64,000 bases of DNA from Pseudomonas sp. TH43 (GTDB lineage Bacteria; Pseudomonadota; Gammaproteobacteria; Pseudomonadales; Pseudomonadaceae). This document shows positions 40,449-48,091 of this stretch, piece by piece (the first letter of the stretch is position 1; each line of letters begins with the position of its first letter). The notes beneath the pieces were generated by a model that worked only from the letters and a program-made list of their open reading frames with translations, was not told where the DNA came from and searched no databases. A program made the position numbers and the translations under genes. The stretch is from NCBI RefSeq assembly GCF_016650635.1, contig NZ_JAEKFI010000005.1:62001-126000 (forward strand), in the 5' to 3' direction.

Positions 40449-40783
40449 GCCTGCCTGAACTTCCGCACAACAGCTCACGCAGAGAGATGCGCAAGGCACT
40501 GATTCGCCTGCGCATGGAAATGCACCGTCAGGAAATCCGCCACGAAACCGGGCAAGTGCTGCAACCCTTGCAGCGCATGCGCGGCATGACGCAGAACCTG
40601 CAAGGTGGATTCGGCATCAAACACGCGCCGCTGTGGGGCGTGGCGGCGGTGACGCTGCTGGGCTTCATCACTGGCAAAGGCGCAAAAAGCGGCGGCGTCA
40701 GTGGTCTGACCCGATTGGTGCGTCTGGGCACCAGCCTGGGCCCACTGATCAAACTGGTCATGCAGAACTCGGGCAAGCGCTGA
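40445..40783 (+). CDS. Small basic protein in the DUF883/YqjE set
   Basis: A 112-residue basic protein. The N-terminal half is a charged helix (REMRKALIRLRMEMHRQEIRHE); the middle has one weak hydrophobic stretch (GVAAVTLLGFITGKGAKSGG) that could be membrane associated. It occupies the position of yqjK in E. coli. Overlap by ATGA with the YqjE-type gene shows translational coupling. Its role is unknown. Confidence 0.85.
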   Translation: MSLPELPHNSSRREMRKALIRLRMEMHRQEIRHETGQVLQPLQRMRGMTQNLQGGFGIKHAPLWGVAAVTLLGFITGKGAKSGGVSGLTRLVRLGTSLGPLIKLVMQNSGKR

Positions 40784-40906
40784 GCTGACGCATCTGGCTA
40801 CATTCTTGCAGTAACGGCGGGATGAACCTCTTATCCAGAGGTTCAATCCTGCCTGCCTATCCGGTCGGCAGGGTTCAACCAGAACAAGAACGACTAAGGA
40901 GGCCCC

Positions 40907-42070
40907 GTGATTGACGGGCAACCGCTCGCCTGCTTTCAGCCTTTCATCGATACCGCGACCGGACGCATAGCCGGCGTCGAAGCATTGGGCCGTCTGCGCC
41001 AGGCCGATGGGCAATTGAGCTCGGTCGGGCCACTGTTCGCCGACCCTCGGACTCCGGCAATCGCTTTGCGCCGCCTCGACCGGCAGATCCGCGACAACGC
41101 CTTGAGCCGTCTCCATGAAGCGCCAGCGGACTGGTTTCTCAGCCTGAACATGTCGCCACGCTGGATCAGCCGTCTTCGCGCCGATCAGGCCTTGCCCAGC
41201 CTCAAGCAACTGGCGCGGCACGGTGTCGATCCGCAGCGTATCGTTTTCGAGATCACCGAACTGGGCGGCAACAGTCAGCGCTTGGCTGAAGTGGTGGCGC
41301 GCTACCGCGAGGCCGGGGCAAGAATCGCTATCGACGACTTTGGCGCCGGCTACTCGCAACTGGATCGGGTACTCGCGCTGCAGCCAGACATCCTCAAACT
41401 CGACATGCGCCTGTTTCAGGCGGCAGCCCTAGGCGGGCCGAGTGGTGACGTGGTCAAGGCGCTGGCGCTGATGGCCGAGAAAACCGGTTGCTGGATCATC
41501 GCCGAAGGCGTCGAGACCGAAGCCCAATTGAATTACGCTCTGGAGTGCGGCGCGCGTTACGTGCAGGGTTTTCTGTTCGCACGGGCGCAGGAAGCCTTCT
41601 TTCCTACCGATGCGTTTGTGCAGCGCTTTGCCGAACTGCGCCAGCGCTATGTGCGGCAAAAGCTTGCTGAACGTGGCCGATTGATGCAAATGCGCCAGCA
41701 GCTCAGCGAATTAATGGCGATTCTGCAAGCCTGGGCTCAAGCCCATGCACCTTTGAGTGCACTGCCGAAACTGGAAGCCTTTCCCTGGCTGCTGCGGTTC
41801 TACCAGTGCGATCGCCACGGCACGCAACTGACCCCGAACCTGGAATGGCGCCACAACGGCTGGGTCGCCGACGACCGCTATTTGGGGCACAACTGGTCGT
41901 GGCGCCCGTACTTCTATCATCTGCTCGCCGAAGGCTGGGAGGAGCGGCGCCTGACCCTGTCGAACACTTACCGTGATGCCACCAGCAACCAGTACTGCCT
42001 GACGGCCGGACAATTTTTCGACAACGGTGAACGCCTGCTGCTGATCGATATTGATGCGGCGGGTTTGTAG
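40907..42070 (+). CDS. EAL-domain c-di-GMP phosphodiesterase with C-terminal sensor-like domain
   Basis: Protein of 387 residues. Residues 1-235 form an EAL domain in which every catalytic residue I can check is present: EAL at 25-27, the asparagine in LNMSP, E in FEITE, DDFGAGYS, K in LKLDMRLF, E in AEGVETE and Q in VQGFLFA. It should therefore hydrolyse c-di-GMP. The C-terminal part (about 255-387) has WSWRPYFYHLLAE and LSNTYRDATSNQYCLT, resembling the PAS/Cache-like domain of YkuI-type proteins. No membrane segment. The start is GTG 40907 with AAGGAGG. Confidence 0.93.
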   Translation: MIDGQPLACFQPFIDTATGRIAGVEALGRLRQADGQLSSVGPLFADPRTPAIALRRLDRQIRDNALSRLHEAPADWFLSLNMSPRWISRLRADQALPSLKQLARHGVDPQRIVFEITELGGNSQRLAEVVARYREAGARIAIDDFGAGYSQLDRVLALQPDILKLDMRLFQAAALGGPSGDVVKALALMAEKTGCWIIAEGVETEAQLNYALECGARYVQGFLFARAQEAFFPTDAFVQRFAELRQRYVRQKLAERGRLMQMRQQLSELMAILQAWAQAHAPLSALPKLEAFPWLLRFYQCDRHGTQLTPNLEWRHNGWVADDRYLGHNWSWRPYFYHLLAEGWEERRLTLSNTYRDATSNQYCLTAGQFFDNGERLLLIDIDAAGL

Positions 42071-42138
42071 TTCCGCTTGCAGGCGCAGAGCTGAACCCGG
42101 AAGCTAGGGCATCAGTCACCAGACGGAGAGAATCAGCC

Positions 42139-43467
42139 TTGGATTGGCCTACCCTGCTCAACCGCGAACGCCTCGGAAAACCGCTGCACAGCCCGCAAGA
42201 ACTCGGCCGCAGCCCTTTTCACAAAGACCATGACCGCATCATTTTCTCCGGCGCCTTCCGCCGTCTGGGGCGCAAGACCCAGGTTCACCCGGTCACCAGC
42301 AACGACCACATCCACACGCGCCTGACCCACTCGCTGGAAGTCAGTTGCGTAGGCCGCTCGCTGGGCATGCGCGTCGGCGAAACCTTGCGCAGTGCCTTGC
42401 CCGAATGGTGCGACCCGGCCGATCTGGGCATGGTCGTGCAATCGGCCTGCCTGGCCCACGATATCGGTAATCCACCGTTTGGTCATTCCGGCGAAGACGC
42501 GATTCGCCATTGGTTTCAACAGGCTGCCGGGCGCGGCTGGCTGGATGGCATGAGCGAAGCCGAACGCGGCGATTTCCTCAACTTCGAAGGCAACGCCCAG
42601 GGTTTCCGCGTACTCACACAGCTTGAGTACCATCAGTTCGACGGCGGTACGCGGCTGACCTACGCGACCCTCGGCACTTATCTCAAGTACCCGTGGACGG
42701 CGCGGCACGCCGATTCGCTGGGCTACAAGAAACACAAATTCGGCTGCTATCAGAGCGAACTGCCGCTGCTCGAGCAGATCGCCCATAAACTCGGCCTGCC
42801 GCAAATCGAAGACCAACGCTGGGCACGCCATCCGCTGGTGTACCTGATGGAGGCTGCCGACGACATCTGCTATGCACTGATCGACCTCGAAGACGGCCTC
42901 GAAATGGAGCTGCTGGAGTACGCCGAAGTCGAATCGCTGCTGCTGGGCCTGGTCGGTGACGATCTGCCGGAAACCTACCGCCAGCTGGGTCCGCAGGATT
43001 CACGGCGGCGCAAATTGGCGATCCTGCGCGGCAAAGCCATCGAGCACCTGACCAATGCGGCGGCACGCGCCTTTGTCGAACAGCAAGATGCACTGCTTGC
43101 CGGCACGCTGCACGGAGATCTGGTGGAGCACATGCACGGCCCGGCCAAACGTTGTGTGTTGAACGCCAAGGACATCGCCCGCAAGAAAATCTTTCAGGAC
43201 AAGCGCAAGACCCTGCACGAAATCGGCGCCTACACGACCCTGGAAATCCTCCTCAACTCGTTCTGTGGCGCGGCGCTGGAACAACACAACGGTCGTACGC
43301 CGTCATTCAAAAGCCGGCGCATCCTCGACTTGCTGGGCAATAACGCCCCTGATCCGCAGGGTTCGTTACACAGCTCGTTTCTGCGCATGATCGATTTTAT
43401 CGCCGGCATGACCGACAGCTATGCCAGCGATATGGCGCTGGAAATGACCGGGCGCTCCAGTCACTGA
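42139..43467 (+). CDS. dgt: Deoxyguanosinetriphosphate triphosphohydrolase (dGTPase)
   Basis: HD-superfamily enzyme of 442 residues that hydrolyses dGTP to deoxyguanosine and triphosphate. The start is TTG 42139 (GGAG some eleven bases upstream). The HD ligands are in IHTRLTHSLEV (His) and SACLAHDIGNPPFGHSGE (His-Asp). The N-terminal RDPFHKD-like stretch (GRSPFHKDHDRIIFSGAFR) is typical. dNTP triphosphohydrolases can limit phage, but this copy is in core-genome context and is read as housekeeping. A stem-loop follows. Confidence 0.93.
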   Translation: MDWPTLLNRERLGKPLHSPQELGRSPFHKDHDRIIFSGAFRRLGRKTQVHPVTSNDHIHTRLTHSLEVSCVGRSLGMRVGETLRSALPEWCDPADLGMVVQSACLAHDIGNPPFGHSGEDAIRHWFQQAAGRGWLDGMSEAERGDFLNFEGNAQGFRVLTQLEYHQFDGGTRLTYATLGTYLKYPWTARHADSLGYKKHKFGCYQSELPLLEQIAHKLGLPQIEDQRWARHPLVYLMEAADDICYALIDLEDGLEMELLEYAEVESLLLGLVGDDLPETYRQLGPQDSRRRKLAILRGKAIEHLTNAAARAFVEQQDALLAGTLHGDLVEHMHGPAKRCVLNAKDIARKKIFQDKRKTLHEIGAYTTLEILLNSFCGAALEQHNGRTPSFKSRRILDLLGNNAPDPQGSLHSSFLRMIDFIAGMTDSYASDMALEMTGRSSH

Positions 43468-43471
43468 TCGT

Positions 43472-43509
43472 TTGTACCCGACCGGCGTCATGGCCGGTCG
43501 GGTGTACAA
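43472..43509 (+). terminator. Stem-loop after dgt (no T run)
   Basis: CCGACCGG and CCGGTCGG pair around an eight-base loop, extended by a further six-base pairing with a one-base bulge. No T run follows, so it may be a stabilising or Rho-linked hairpin. Confidence 0.5.
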
Positions 43510-43763
43510 GTAAACACCACCCGAACAAGCCATATCAGACACGTACAAACATCCTTCACGAACAAATCTCACGTGACACTTCACGCCGATTAATACAACT
43601 AATAATCCCTCCTCCTTACATCAAACCTACTCGACCGTAGTCCTCGTCCTCATTACTTGTAGGAATAATCCGATAACACACCTTGAGCCATACCCGTTCA
43701 TGTGAGCGCTCATACATCTGAGCTAAGGTGCGCGCTTTATTCGTGCTTGTATGGGATTTGATT

Positions 43764-44390
43764 ATGAACTCCGTTTTTATCGTCGACGATCACCCGGTCA
43801 TCCGTCTTGCTGTTCGAATGCTGCTGGAACACGAAGGCTACAAGGTCGTCGGCGAAACCGATAATGGGGTCGATGCCATGCAAATGGTGCGCGAGTGCAT
43901 GCCGGACCTGATCATTCTCGACATCAGCATTCCCAAGCTCGACGGCCTGGAAGTCCTTGCGCGGTTCAACGCCATGGGCTCTTCATTGAAAACCCTGGTG
44001 CTCACCGCGCAATGCCCGACTCTGTTCGGTATTCGCTGCATGCAGTCCGGCGCATCGGGATATGTCTGTAAACAAGAAGACTTGAGCGAACTGGTCAGCG
44101 CAATAAAAGCGGTACTTTCCGGTTATAACTACTTCCCCAGTCAGGCTTTGAATCCGGTTCGCACTGATGATATTCGTTACGCTGAACTGGAACTGTTCAA
44201 GTCCGTCAATGATCGTGAACTTATGGTGTTGCAATTATTTGCCCAAGGGCGCACCAATAAAGAAATAGCCAAGGGCATGTTTCTGAGTAACAAGACCGTC
44301 AGCACCTACAAGAAACGTCTGATGCAAAAACTCAAGGCCAAATCCCTTGTAGAACTTATAGAGATGGCCAAACGTAACGCACTCGTGTGA
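43764..44390 (+). CDS. BvgA/EvgA-type response regulator
   Basis: LuxR-type response regulator of 208 residues with an FixJ-like receiver (VDDHPVIRLAVRMLL; phospho-acceptor D53 in LIILDISIPKLDG; lysine in GYVCKQED) and a C-terminal HTH (NDRELMVLQLFAQGRTNKEIAKGMF, SNKTVSTYKKRLMQKL). The ATG at 43764 starts the receiver domain exactly. It lies directly upstream of a BvgS-like hybrid kinase and the two overlap or nearly touch, so this is a Bvg/Evg-type phosphorelay. The target promoters are unknown. Confidence 0.93.
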   Translation: MNSVFIVDDHPVIRLAVRMLLEHEGYKVVGETDNGVDAMQMVRECMPDLIILDISIPKLDGLEVLARFNAMGSSLKTLVLTAQCPTLFGIRCMQSGASGYVCKQEDLSELVSAIKAVLSGYNYFPSQALNPVRTDDIRYAELELFKSVNDRELMVLQLFAQGRTNKEIAKGMFLSNKTVSTYKKRLMQKLKAKSLVELIEMAKRNALV

Positions 44391-44398
44391 GAGCCAGC

Positions 44399-47300
44399 AT
44401 GCCCAGTCGTTTAAAGGACTATTTAATTGCCTTGAGTGCCAGTCTGTTGCTGAGCACCAACGCCTTCGCCGTGCTCTCGACCACCCCGCACTATTCGCTG
44501 CTCAGCCGCTCGGCAAGCGAATCAGTGCCGGTGACGCTGCAACCGTCTCAGCAGCAATGGCTACAGACTCGCAGCGAACTGATACTGGGCACCTCTGCTC
44601 CCGATTATCCGCCCTTCGACATGACAGTCAGCGGTCGTGATTACGAGGGTCTGACCGCTGACTATGCAGGTTTCCTGAGCATCGCCACAGGTTTGCCTGT
44701 GCGCATTGAGCGTTTCCCCTCCCGCGATGCTGCCATTCGCGCGCTGGTCGACGGGCAAGTCGACATACTCGGTACGGCCAACGGCTACGAGGCCCGCAAC
44801 GCCAACCTCGCGCTTTCCGTTCCCTACGCCACCGATCAACCCGTCCTTGTCACCCGCGAAGGCGAAAGCCGCTCTCTCAGCGAAGGCCTGGCGGGACTGC
44901 GCCTGAGCATGGTCTATCACTATCTGCCGCTGGCCGAAGTCAAGGCTCTGTACCCCAAGGCACTGATCACCTGCTACCCCTCCTACCAGAACGCGCTCAA
45001 CGCCGTCGCGTTCGACCAATCCGACGTGTTTCTCGGCGATACCCTCTCCACCCACTACATGATCAACAAGGGCTACCTGAACAACGTGCGCATGGCCAAC
45101 TTTGGCAAGCAGGAAGCTCAGGGATTCAGCTTCGCCGTGCGCCGCAATAACCCCAGGTTGCTGGAAATCATCGACACCGTACTCAACGCCGTGCCACGCA
45201 GTGAACGCGAAAACATTGCCAAACGCTGGAGTGCCGGCAGCGACCTGCTGCTCACCGACCGCAAGCTGCAATTGAGTCAACGCGAAGAGTCGTGGATCAA
45301 ACGTCATCCCGTGGCCAGCGTGGTGGTGAACGAGGCCTACGCACCGCTGACGTTCTTCGACAGCGACGGCAACTTTCGCGGGATCAGCGCCGACCTTCTC
45401 GAACTGATTCGCCTGCGCACCGGCCTGCGTTTCGAGATCCGCCGCAGTCGCAACGACGCCGAGATGATCAAGCAGATCGACAACCATCAGGCGGATCTCA
45501 TCGCCGCGCTGCTGCCGACGGCCGAACGCGAAGAAACCCTGAACTTCAGTCGGCCGTATCTGGAAAACTCTTACGTCCTGCTGACCCGCAAAAGTGCCGA
45601 CAGCGCGACCAACCTCGGTCAGCTCAAAGGCAAGCAAGTGGCGATCGCGCAAGGCAATCCGATGGTCGAATACCTGCGCCGGGACTTTCCGAGGATTAAT
45701 CTGATCGAAACGGCGGACACTTTCAGCGCGGTCTCGTTGCTGGCTGAAGGTCATGTCGATGGCGCCGTGAACTCGCTGGTGATCGCCAATTACTTCATCT
45801 CGTCACGCATCTTCGACCGTGCGCTGCAAATCACCACCACCATAGGCACTGGTCAGGCGGCCTTTTCACTGGCCACTGCGCGTGACAATACCGAACTGAG
45901 TTCAATCATCAACAAGGCCTTGCTGAGCATCGCGCCTGAAGAACTCGGTGTCATCAATGGCCGCTGGCGCGGTTACTCAACCGCCGCCCAGAACACCTGG
46001 CGCAATTACCAGCGCCTGTTCTATCAAGTGATTATTGGCGCCTGCCTGGTTCTATTGCTGTTGCTCGCCTGGAATGCCTACATGCGCCGGCAGATCAAAC
46101 AACGTCGGGCCGCCGAGCGGGCGCTGAACGATCAGTTCGAGTTCATGCGTTCACTGGTCAACGGCACGCCACATCCGATCTACGTTCGCGACCGCCAGGG
46201 CCTGCTACAGAGCTGTAATGACAGCTATCTTGAGGTCTTCAACACCAGACGCGAAGACGTCATTGGCAAAAGCGTAATGGACGGAACCCTGAGCAACGCC
46301 TTCGAAGCCCAGGCGTTTCAAGCGGATTACCAGCGCGTAGTGGCCGAAGGGATTCCGCTGTTACTCGACCGGCCGCTGCACATCGGCAGCCGGCGACTGA
46401 CGATCTATCACTGGATCCTGCCGTATCGCGACTCTGGCGGTGATGTGCAAGGCATCATCGGCGGCTGGATCGACATCAGCGAACGCCGCCAGTTGTTTGA
46501 CAAGTTGCGCACGGCCAAGGAGCTTGCGGACGATGCCAACCGCGCAAAAAGTACCTTTCTGGCGACGATGAGCCACGAAATCCGCACACCGATGAACGCG
46601 GTGATCGGCATGCTCGAGCTGACGCTCAAGCGCATGGATCAGCAACACCCGGATCGTTCATCGATCGACACCGCCTACCACTCGGCCAAAGACCTGCTGG
46701 GTTTGATCGGCGATATTCTGGACATCGCGCGGATCGAATCCGGACGCCTGACCCTGTGCCCGGAACGGGTCAATCTGGTCGAGACAGTGGCGTCTGTCAG
46801 CAGAATTTTCGACGGTCTCGCCCGACAGAAAAACCTCTCCCTGCACCTGACGTTCAATCCCCCGGAGCTGGCAGTCGATGTGCAACTGGACCCATTGCGC
46901 TTCAAACAGGTGCTGTCGAACCTGATCAGCAACGCCATCAAGTTTACCGAGCACGGGCAGATCAAAATAACCCTTGATCTGATGACCACCGACGACCCGA
47001 CACGCTCGCTGATGCAGTTAAGCGTTCAGGACAGTGGCGTCGGGATCAGTGCCGAGGACCAGCAGCGTCTGTTCGAACCCTTTGCCCAGGCAGAAAACAG
47101 CACACAACAAAGCCGAGGCGGCGCAGGCCTGGGCCTGGTCATCAGTCGCAACCTGTGCGAGATGATGGGCGGCAAACTGCAACTGAGCAGCCATCCCGGA
47201 ATCGGTACTCAGGTGTGTATTTCCCTGCCGCTGGAAACCTTGCCAGCCGAAGTCGTCACGCGAAAAATCGAACCGTCGATCAACCCTACGCTTACGCCCC

Positions 47301-48043
47301 TGAATGTGCTGGTGGTCGACGATCATCCCGCCAATCGCTTGTTGATGTGTCAGCAGCTTGAGTTCCTCGGACACCGTTTCAGCGTCGCCGAAAATGGCAG
47401 CAGCGGACTCGAACTGTGGAAGGAAGGTCAATTCGATCTGGTAATCGTCGACTGCAACATGCCGTTGATGAACGGCTATGAACTGACCCGCGCCATTCGC
47501 CAGCATGAGCTGCAGCACCGCTGTCCACCCTGCACGGTGCTGGGTTTCACCGCCAACGCGCAACCTGAGGAGATACAACGCTGCAAGCAGGCGGGCATGG
47601 ATGATTGCCTGTTCAAACCCTTGAGCCTGAGCCAGTTGAGTCAATGGGTCGACAGCGTGACACCGGCATCGACACCTGCCGCATTCAATCTGCAAAGCCT
47701 GAACATGCTCACCGGCGGCAACCCCGAGCAGAGCCGACGGCTGTTGGTTGAATTATTGAAAAGCAGCCGCCTCGATCGCGAGGAACTGCTCGCGCTGTCG
47801 CCACAAAATGATTGCCAGGCATTGGTCGTGGTTGCCCACAAGATCAAGGGGGCCGCACGCATCGCCCAGGCCTCGCGGGTGATCGAGTGCTGCGAAGCCC
47901 TTGAGCAAGCCTGCATGCAAACGCTGGCAAAAGAAGAGATCGCCCGTCGTTGCGCCGCCAGTAATCAGGTGATGCTCGAACTGGAGCACGCCCTGCAGCA
48001 ACAATTGGATTTGACCGACCAAGGCAGAATGACTGTGCCTTAA
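44399..48043 (+). CDS. BvgS-type unorthodox hybrid sensor kinase
   Basis: Sensor kinase of 1214 residues. A signal anchor (LIALSASLLLSTNAFA) is followed by two tandem periplasmic solute-binding (venus-flytrap) domains (about 45-270 and 290-520), a membrane helix near residue 540 (LFYQVIIGACLVLLLLLAW), a PAS domain (about 575-690), HisKA with H726 in ATMSHEIRTPMN, HATPase (GGAGLGLVISRNLCEMMGG), a receiver with D1018 (LVIVDCNMPLMNGYE) and an HPt domain with H1147 (VVAHKIKGAARI). The domain set equals BvgS and EvgS. The upstream GTG at 44387 overlaps the regulator stop and is an alternative start. It should respond to a periplasmic ligand and signal to the adjacent regulator. Confidence 0.94.
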   Translation: MPSRLKDYLIALSASLLLSTNAFAVLSTTPHYSLLSRSASESVPVTLQPSQQQWLQTRSELILGTSAPDYPPFDMTVSGRDYEGLTADYAGFLSIATGLPVRIERFPSRDAAIRALVDGQVDILGTANGYEARNANLALSVPYATDQPVLVTREGESRSLSEGLAGLRLSMVYHYLPLAEVKALYPKALITCYPSYQNALNAVAFDQSDVFLGDTLSTHYMINKGYLNNVRMANFGKQEAQGFSFAVRRNNPRLLEIIDTVLNAVPRSERENIAKRWSAGSDLLLTDRKLQLSQREESWIKRHPVASVVVNEAYAPLTFFDSDGNFRGISADLLELIRLRTGLRFEIRRSRNDAEMIKQIDNHQADLIAALLPTAEREETLNFSRPYLENSYVLLTRKSADSATNLGQLKGKQVAIAQGNPMVEYLRRDFPRINLIETADTFSAVSLLAEGHVDGAVNSLVIANYFISSRIFDRALQITTTIGTGQAAFSLATARDNTELSSIINKALLSIAPEELGVINGRWRGYSTAAQNTWRNYQRLFYQVIIGACLVLLLLLAWNAYMRRQIKQRRAAERALNDQFEFMRSLVNGTPHPIYVRDRQGLLQSCNDSYLEVFNTRREDVIGKSVMDGTLSNAFEAQAFQADYQRVVAEGIPLLLDRPLHIGSRRLTIYHWILPYRDSGGDVQGIIGGWIDISERRQLFDKLRTAKELADDANRAKSTFLATMSHEIRTPMNAVIGMLELTLKRMDQQHPDRSSIDTAYHSAKDLLGLIGDILDIARIESGRLTLCPERVNLVETVASVSRIFDGLARQKNLSLHLTFNPPELAVDVQLDPLRFKQVLSNLISNAIKFTEHGQIKITLDLMTTDDPTRSLMQLSVQDSGVGISAEDQQRLFEPFAQAENSTQQSRGGAGLGLVISRNLCEMMGGKLQLSSHPGIGTQVCISLPLETLPAEVVTRKIEPSINPTLTPLNVLVVDDHPANRLLMCQQLEFLGHRFSVAENGSSGLELWKEGQFDLVIVDCNMPLMNGYELTRAIRQHELQHRCPPCTVLGFTANAQPEEIQRCKQAGMDDCLFKPLSLSQLSQWVDSVTPASTPAAFNLQSLNMLTGGNPEQSRRLLVELLKSSRLDREELLALSPQNDCQALVVVAHKIKGAARIAQASRVIECCEALEQACMQTLAKEEIARRCAASNQVMLELEHALQQQLDLTDQGRMTVP

Positions 48044-48091
48044 CTATGCTTGGGCGCTGAGCAGTGAGTTACACCCTATGGAGAGCCCGAG

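Noticed and set aside
40816..40853. Imperfect hairpin upstream of the EAL gene as a riboswitch
   Set aside because: It is short, lacks any known riboswitch core, and pairs only partly; probably a weak terminator of the preceding three-gene unit.
42139..43467. dgt as part of an anti-phage defence island
   Set aside because: Neighbours are housekeeping genes, base composition is normal, and no defence genes are nearby.
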